This document shows positions 17,401 to 21,011 of a DNA stretch of 21,011 nt, piece after piece. This stretch comes from Elusimicrobiota bacterium. Its GTDB lineage: Bacteria > Elusimicrobiota > UBA5214 > JBBAAG01. The position numbers and the translations under genes are program-made. How positions within the stretch are numbered: the first letter of the stretch is position 1; each line of letters begins with the position of its first letter. The stretch is taken from contig JBBAAG010000056.1 in assembly GCA_041658405.1 (NCBI GenBank), positions 1 to 21,011 of the forward strand, given 5' to 3'. Below the pieces are notes generated by a model. The model had not been told where the DNA came from, did not search any database, and saw only the letters and a list, made by a program, of their open reading frames with translations.

Positions 17401-20400
17401 TGTATGGAAGTTATACTACCTGGAGCGATGGTATTCTCGTTGATACAACTCCGCCGGTATTTTCGTATATTTACGATGGAACAGATACTGATTCAGAATA
17501 CAATATGTCCTCAACTACACTTGCTGCAAACTGGAAATTTATCGATACTGAAACCAGCATTACTACTAATTACTATTGTATAGGCACAACCTCCGGAGGG
17601 ACGGATATAATCGGCTGGACTTCAGTAGAAACTGATACATACACCGTGAAAACCGGCCTCACGCTGGTACAGGATACGACATACTACTTCTCAGTAAAAG
17701 CGCGTAACGCTGCTGGATTATCAACCGAGGTATATAGTTCTACGGGTATAGTATTACCTAAACCCACAGGGAGTGCAACAAGGGTTTATCCGAGTAAATT
17801 CACAAGTTCACAAACAAGTTATGATATTACATGGACTGCTGGAACATTGACGGATATCACCGGTATTAACGGTTATTGGTTACAGGTAGCGACAGCGCCA
17901 TATGACTGTATCAGTTATCTTATTGACAATTATATCGGCAACTATACTACATGGACTATTACGGGTTGTCAGGATAAGAAAACTTATTATGCCCGAATAA
18001 AAGGGAAAAATAATGTCTCAGTATACGGGCAATGGAATGCATGGAGCGAAGGTACGAGTATTGACCTTACTGCCCCGTCGGCACCTGCGGCAGTCAGGGA
18101 TGGGTTGGGAAGCGGTACTTCTATAACAAGCTCGTCACATACATTATCTGCCAACTGGGACATTGCCATTGATAATGATTCGGGTATCAGCAGGTATAGG
18201 TATGCAATCGGGAGTACACCGGGTGGTGCTGATCTCAAAAACTGGACCGAAGCAACTTTGTGGGCCAATATAACACAAACCACGCGTCCTTCCGCGCGGT
18301 ATGTTTACGGTATGGCAGCGGATGCGGTGAGTAACAAAATTGTTGTCTACGGCGGTTGGAACGGCGGAGTCTTATCTGATACCTGGGAATATGATATTAA
18401 CCTTAACATTTGGGTAAACAAAAATCCATCCTCCGTGCCATCAGGGCAGCGCGGGGTTAAGCTAGTGTATGATACTGAGAATAAAAAATTTGTTACTTTT
18501 GGCGGATATAATGGTACTGCACAATTGCAAGATACATACGTTTACGATGATGTACAGAATAGCTGGACAAACATGAACCCATCAACCAAACCTTCTATCC
18601 GCGAGTACTACTCTATGGTTTACGATAGTTATAACGAAAAAACATTACTTTTCGGCGGATGGGAAGGTGTTAATCGTTATAATGACACCTGGGCATATGA
18701 TTACGCGGTGAATACATGGACAGGCCTCAATCCCGGAGGTTCACTCCCGCCGGTACGGTATGGGCAATCTATGGTGTATGATAGTAACAACCGTCAGGTA
18801 ATACTTTTTGGCGGTAGCGGAGACAGCGGGTATCTCGACGATACATGGATCTACAATTATGGTAATAACACTTGGACACAAAAATTTCCGATAAACAAAC
18901 CATCTGCAAGATATGAACATTCGATGGTATACGATCCGGTTAATAAACGCGTACTCCTTTTTGGCGGATACGGGTCATCAGGGTATCTTAAAGATACATG
19001 GTACTATGACGTATCCGGTAACCAGTGGTATGAACTAAACCCGAGTTCAAGCCCGCAACAACGATATGGTGCTGGTATGGTTTACGATAGGACAACAAAA
19101 ACGTCGTTCTTGCTTGGTGGTTATCAACTTGGCTACCTTGATGACGTACAGGTGTTTAAACCCGGAACCAGTGTTTCGCAAAGCGGGTTAAGTTTGATAG
19201 AGAACTCTACTTACTATTATTCTGTGTATTACGAAAACGGTGCTGGTGCGTATGGTACCATTGCATCTGACGGGCAGTATTATAACAGTGCGTATGTGCC
19301 GCCTGTAACACCGGTAATTTCGTCGATGACGACAACATCTGGATATGAGGATGATATCATAACAATTTACGGTACATCCTTCCTTGCACTGCAGGGAACG
19401 TCGTACGTAAAATTTTATAATAACCAAGTATCGTCAATAACATTATGGAGCGATACAATTATAACCTGTAAAGTACCGCCCTCCGCTGAGACAGGTAGCG
19501 TTACGGTTAATACTAGCGGCGGCGAGTCGAACGGCATAAACTTTACAATATTATACTCAACCTACGGTGTTTCCGGATACGTGAAAGATAACAGTAGTAA
19601 TGTGTTGGTTGGTATTCAGGTAACGTTGTCGGGAGATTCAAGCGGGAGTACGTATACCGACGCAACAGGATACTTTTTTGTATATGTCTCAACTAACAGT
19701 TATACAATAACTCCGTCGAGTACGAACTGGTCATTCTCACCGTCGAGCAGGAATTATTCAACATTAATATCTTCACAGACAGGACAAAACTTTTATGGAA
19801 CATATACAGGGCCGGTGTACTATAAAGTATGCGGGTATGTACTCGATAACAGCAGTAGTGCATTAACAGGGATGACAGTATCATTATCAGGTGAAATTTC
19901 CGGTACAACTTTGACTGATGGAAATGGATATTATGAACTTACAGTTACAACCAACAGTTTTGTAGTAACGGTTTCAAGTAATAACTGGCGTTTTCTTCCT
20001 GTAAACCGCAGTTATTCATTATTATCGTCCACACAAACAAGCCAAAACGTTTTTGGAACGTACAACTACGCGCCAATACTTGAATGGGCCGGTGAGGCAG
20101 GTTATACTGATGATGGGTTAAACTACGATTCCGGAACGTCAACAACTGCATTTGTTTACCGTGTAAAATATACTGACCAGGATAATGACGCTCCGGTAAA
20201 CGGGTATCCTAAACTGTATATAAAGAGAAACGGTGTGAACATTTCAGGAAGCCCATTTGTTTTGACATATGTATCTGGTAATAACAATACTGGCGCTGTG
20301 TACAGTTCTACCAACTCATTATTACCAAGCAGCGGGTACACATATTATTTTGCTGCATATGATATTTGGGGTGCGACAGCAACGGGGACACCGTTGACTC

Positions 20401-21011
20401 CCGTCGCAAGGCCGGTAGTGACAAATATTATACCGGAACTTTCGTGGAGCGGTGAAACAGGTTATACTACAGACGGTATAAACTATGAAACCGGAGTTTC
20501 TTCTACGTTGTATACATACCGCATAAAGTTTATGGACCTAGATAATGAATCCCCTGCAGCGGGATATCCTAAATTGTACATAAAAAAGAACGGTGTAAAC
20601 ATCTCAGGAAGCCCGTTTACAATGGCCTATTTCTCCGGGAACTATAATACCGGTGCGATATATTTTTACCATGCATCGCTTACTCCCGGGAATGATTATA
20701 CATACTATTTTGAAGCATACGATTTATCTTATGCAACAGCGACAGGTATGCCTGCAGCATCTAAAGACGCACCGGATGTCATAAATAACTCTCCGTCAAT
20801 CTCGTGGACCAGTGAAGCTGGCTATACATCCGACGGGCTCAATCCTGAAGATGGCGCAACGTCAACACAATTCGTGTACCGTGTAAAATATACCGACCCG
20901 GACAACGACGCACCGGCTACTGGGTACCCAAAATTGTATCTTAAAACAAACGGTGTAAACATCCCGGGAAGTCCGTTTACAATGACTATGATAACGGGTA
21001 ATTATACTCTT
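14418..21011 (+). CDS. Giant secreted multidomain protein (3' end beyond window)
   Basis: From ATG 14418, with GGAGAG 7 nt upstream, the frame stays open for 2198 codons to the window edge; frame continuity was checked at many points. Order of domains: signal peptide 1-21 (ends NSYA); SBBP-like beta-propeller repeats about 30-372 (KYDTNGNMLW, KYDIDGNILW); one FN3 domain about 373-477; tandem FN3-like pairs 478-1279 and beyond; a six-bladed Kelch propeller about 1280-1582 inserted into the last FN3-like unit; an IPT/TIG domain about 1628-1714 (SSMTTTSGYEDDIITIYGTS); two carboxypeptidase-regulatory-like domains about 1716-1884; and three copies of a 120-residue module from about 1885, the last cut by the window. 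Composition is rich in Thr, Ser, Tyr, Gly and Asn and poor in Cys, as in extracellular adhesins. An anchoring C-terminus, possibly FlgD-like as in the preceding protein, is expected outside the window. Confidence 0.9.
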   Translation, partial: MKRSIVIAAVITLFLSINSYAFVAAQWKVLPGTDATDTYYEMCADDNGIYITGSTYGSFPGNTNEGIYDDAFLLKYDRYGSLVWARQFYFGGDWNDRGNSVATDSSGNIFVSGSLFQYQYRFMRKYDTNGNMLWQTLTATGNCPTIEATAVNNSSGVVYITYNVYNTHDYDVVVDKYDANTGNFISSLTAGTTGYDYVKDLKIDSSGNVYLLGYTDSSFTGQQALGNGDAFVRKYDIDGNILWTLQCGTTHYEDIPYSIVIDSVTNALISCNSGNSADAYIIKIASSGTNVLWNRGYGSSREGGKMWRDDAVGALYIAALSKLDSEAVQDWDTRVNGSSDNDYDIDLAWGGMYLAGQYWGTDKNVELYQYAWPDLTKINNFSGYETGLQKVSLQWTSPSSATIRKYEIKYTENASNDYWSSPYTLTWSTSTSNGVVETKLITGLTGGSTYYFRIRATDNSTGWNECSAQYGGICIPRDTTPPTGTPGTPVDTGMYSTSTLITFEWSIGTIEDTDTAISDYYLQVATAATDCESYIYGTSEGLNTSDVIGNIVTGTTYYARVKAANIDGYYSNWSSWSNGILIDTITPSAVGTVRDGTGVDIVFTNNFDRLSGNWDEATDEGSGIAGYYCAIGTTSGGTDILAWTSTGTSRDFTKTGLTLVYNTTYYFSVKCIDNVGFYSGVTTSNGQVVIDVSAPVGVPSAPADTGTISTTTALSFVWGFGLCIDPESGVSGYHLQVSTADSECEEHLFDSYVGNTESYTVTGGVTGITYYARVKGRNGQYLYSNYSVWNDGILVDTVTPSAVSIVKDSTGTDIAVTNNFDTLSANWSAATDEGSGIAGYYYAMGTNSGGTNIVDWTSVGTSVNVTKTGLSLMYNTTYYVSVKAVDNAGLYSNVTTSNGQVVIDSSTPQGLASTPIDAGAYSTMTALTFTWSAGTLVDIESGISGYYLQVSTAATEASAFLYDAYIGNVLTQEVTGAVTGKTYYVRIKARNGQSLYGSYTTWSDGILVDTTPPVFSYIYDGTDTDSEYNMSSTTLAANWKFIDTETSITTNYYCIGTTSGGTDIIGWTSVETDTYTVKTGLTLVQDTTYYFSVKARNAAGLSTEVYSSTGIVLPKPTGSATRVYPSKFTSSQTSYDITWTAGTLTDITGINGYWLQVATAPYDCISYLIDNYIGNYTTWTITGCQDKKTYYARIKGKNNVSVYGQWNAWSEGTSIDLTAPSAPAAVRDGLGSGTSITSSSHTLSANWDIAIDNDSGISRYRYAIGSTPGGADLKNWTEATLWANITQTTRPSARYVYGMAADAVSNKIVVYGGWNGGVLSDTWEYDINLNIWVNKNPSSVPSGQRGVKLVYDTENKKFVTFGGYNGTAQLQDTYVYDDVQNSWTNMNPSTKPSIREYYSMVYDSYNEKTLLFGGWEGVNRYNDTWAYDYAVNTWTGLNPGGSLPPVRYGQSMVYDSNNRQVILFGGSGDSGYLDDTWIYNYGNNTWTQKFPINKPSARYEHSMVYDPVNKRVLLFGGYGSSGYLKDTWYYDVSGNQWYELNPSSSPQQRYGAGMVYDRTTKTSFLLGGYQLGYLDDVQVFKPGTSVSQSGLSLIENSTYYYSVYYENGAGAYGTIASDGQYYNSAYVPPVTPVISSMTTTSGYEDDIITIYGTSFLALQGTSYVKFYNNQVSSITLWSDTIITCKVPPSAETGSVTVNTSGGESNGINFTILYSTYGVSGYVKDNSSNVLVGIQVTLSGDSSGSTYTDATGYFFVYVSTNSYTITPSSTNWSFSPSSRNYSTLISSQTGQNFYGTYTGPVYYKVCGYVLDNSSSALTGMTVSLSGEISGTTLTDGNGYYELTVTTNSFVVTVSSNNWRFLPVNRSYSLLSSTQTSQNVFGTYNYAPILEWAGEAGYTDDGLNYDSGTSTTAFVYRVKYTDQDNDAPVNGYPKLYIKRNGVNISGSPFVLTYVSGNNNTGAVYSSTNSLLPSSGYTYYFAAYDIWGATATGTPLTPVARPVVTNIIPELSWSGETGYTTDGINYETGVSSTLYTYRIKFMDLDNESPAAGYPKLYIKKNGVNISGSPFTMAYFSGNYNTGAIYFYHASLTPGNDYTYYFEAYDLSYATATGMPAASKDAPDVINNSPSISWTSEAGYTSDGLNPEDGATSTQFVYRVKYTDPDNDAPATGYPKLYLKTNGVNIPGSPFTMTMITGNYTL
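15849..18254 (+). repeat. Tandem two-domain FN3-like super-repeats, 639-bp period
   Basis: Two FN3-like domain types alternate (A: STxTxLxFxW...SGYYLQVSTA; B: NNFDxLSxNW...TTYYFSVK...SNGQVVID). A-units begin near 15849, 16488 and 17127, exactly 639 bp apart; the third and fourth pairs are slightly shorter (about 624 bp) and more diverged. B1 and B3 share an exact 29-nt stretch (16308-16336 and 17580-17608) that the intervening B2 does not have. The arrangement shows tandem duplication of an A-B pair followed by divergence and perhaps gene conversion. Confidence 0.85.
18255..19163 (+). other. Six-bladed Kelch propeller domain inserted in an FN3-like unit
   Basis: Six repeats of the Kelch type occur: RxxxSMVYD, a hydrophobic strand ending in GG, then DTWxYD and a Trp strand, with clear blades at YSMVYDSYNEKTLLFGGW, SMVYDSNNRQVILFGGSG and SMVYDPVNKRVLLFGGYG. 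The stretch starts with LWANITQTTRPSARY, which looks like the outer Trp strand needed to close the last blade, whose own Trp strand is missing (it ends DDVQVFKP). This gives a Velcro-type closed ring with adjacent termini. The FN3 unit is left at NWTEA (18240-18254) and resumes at GTSVSQSGLSLIENSTYYYS (from 19164). Confidence 0.8.
19563..20069 (+). repeat. Two tandem carboxypeptidase-regulatory-like domains
   Basis: Two copies of an 80-residue beta-sandwich module are seen: SGYVKDNSSNVLVGIQVTLS ... NFYGTY (19563-19806) and CGYVLDNSSSALTGMTVSLS ... NVFGTY (about 19821-20063). Both keep the order DNSS, LSG, GYxxxxVxTNS, NWxFxPxxRxYS and the closing FGTY/YGTY. The same module occurs once in the preceding gene. 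Such domains are usually structural spacers in secreted proteins. Confidence 0.8.
20070..21011 (+). repeat. Exact 360-bp-period tandem module repeats (third copy cut by window)
   Basis: Three copies start near 20070, 20430 and 20790; the invariant Trp codon is at 20085, 20445 and 20805, exactly 360 bp (120 codons) apart. Conserved core: W(A/S/T)(G/S)E(A/T)GYTxDGxN, YR(V/I)K(Y/F)xDxDN, GYPKLYxK, NGVNIxGSPF and TYYFxAYD. Nucleotide identity around NGVNI is high, indicating recent expansion. No firm named family is recognised; an Ig-like extracellular spacer is the likely fold. Confidence 0.85.

Noticed and set aside
15170..20341. Several minus-strand open frames of 61-98 codons across the giant gene
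   Set aside because: They overlap a continuous + strand coding frame with clear domains; none has a ribosome binding site or family resemblance that I could see.
15849..21011. Regular repeats considered as CRISPR or satellite DNA
   Set aside because: Repeat units are 360 and 639 bp, in frame, coding and diverged at synonymous sites, as expected for protein domain repeats.

Overview
The window reads as a chromosomal segment from an uncultivated, probably diderm bacterium. Two neighbouring large secreted genes carry PD40, SBBP-like, Kelch, FN3 and FlgD-like C-terminal modules. That style is typical of Elusimicrobiota, Omnitrophota, Firestonebacteria, Goldbacteria and similar candidate phyla. 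The lineage is an inference from domain style and not a marker-based placement. All genes lie on the + strand. No tRNA, rRNA, CRISPR array, insertion sequence or convincing rho-independent terminator was seen.

Layout. (a) 1-1660: the end of an unidentified gene, a small YdjM/DUF457-like membrane protein that appears to start at an AUU codon, and an overlapping URO-D-fold protein. (b) 1753-4420: an exported TPR protein and an RmuC-family protein. (c) 4440-11906: a tightly packed nucleoside-salvage operon with a candidate promoter at 4440-4469. Its order is deoB (phosphopentomutase), a trimeric-type purine nucleoside phosphorylase, a pyrimidine nucleoside phosphorylase, recJ, a methylthioadenosine phosphorylase and a PfkB-family kinase. 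Gaps are 35 nt or less and two junctions are ATGA overlaps. (d) 11911-14220: a secreted PD40-propeller protein with a FlgD-like C-terminal domain. (e) 14418-21011: the start of a giant secreted gene, open for 2198 codons to the window edge, so it is incomplete here.

How the genes fit together. The three phosphorylases together should cover 6-oxopurine nucleosides, pyrimidine nucleosides and methylthioadenosine. DeoB converts the resulting (deoxy)ribose-1-phosphates to 5-phosphates for central metabolism. A nuclease inside this operon suggests DNA turnover or scavenging feeding phosphorolysis, which is an inference.

The most striking observation is the recJ product. A complete DEDDh (DnaQ/PolC-type) 3'-5' exonuclease domain is inserted inside the DHH domain of this 5'-3' exonuclease, upstream of the last metal-binding motif, with both catalytic sets intact. 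A second nested insertion occurs in the giant secreted protein: a six-bladed Kelch propeller interrupts an FN3-like repeat, which resumes on the far side. The giant gene also has 639-bp tandem two-domain repeats and exact 360-bp-period tandem repeats. A module pair from its C-terminal part is also present in the preceding gene.
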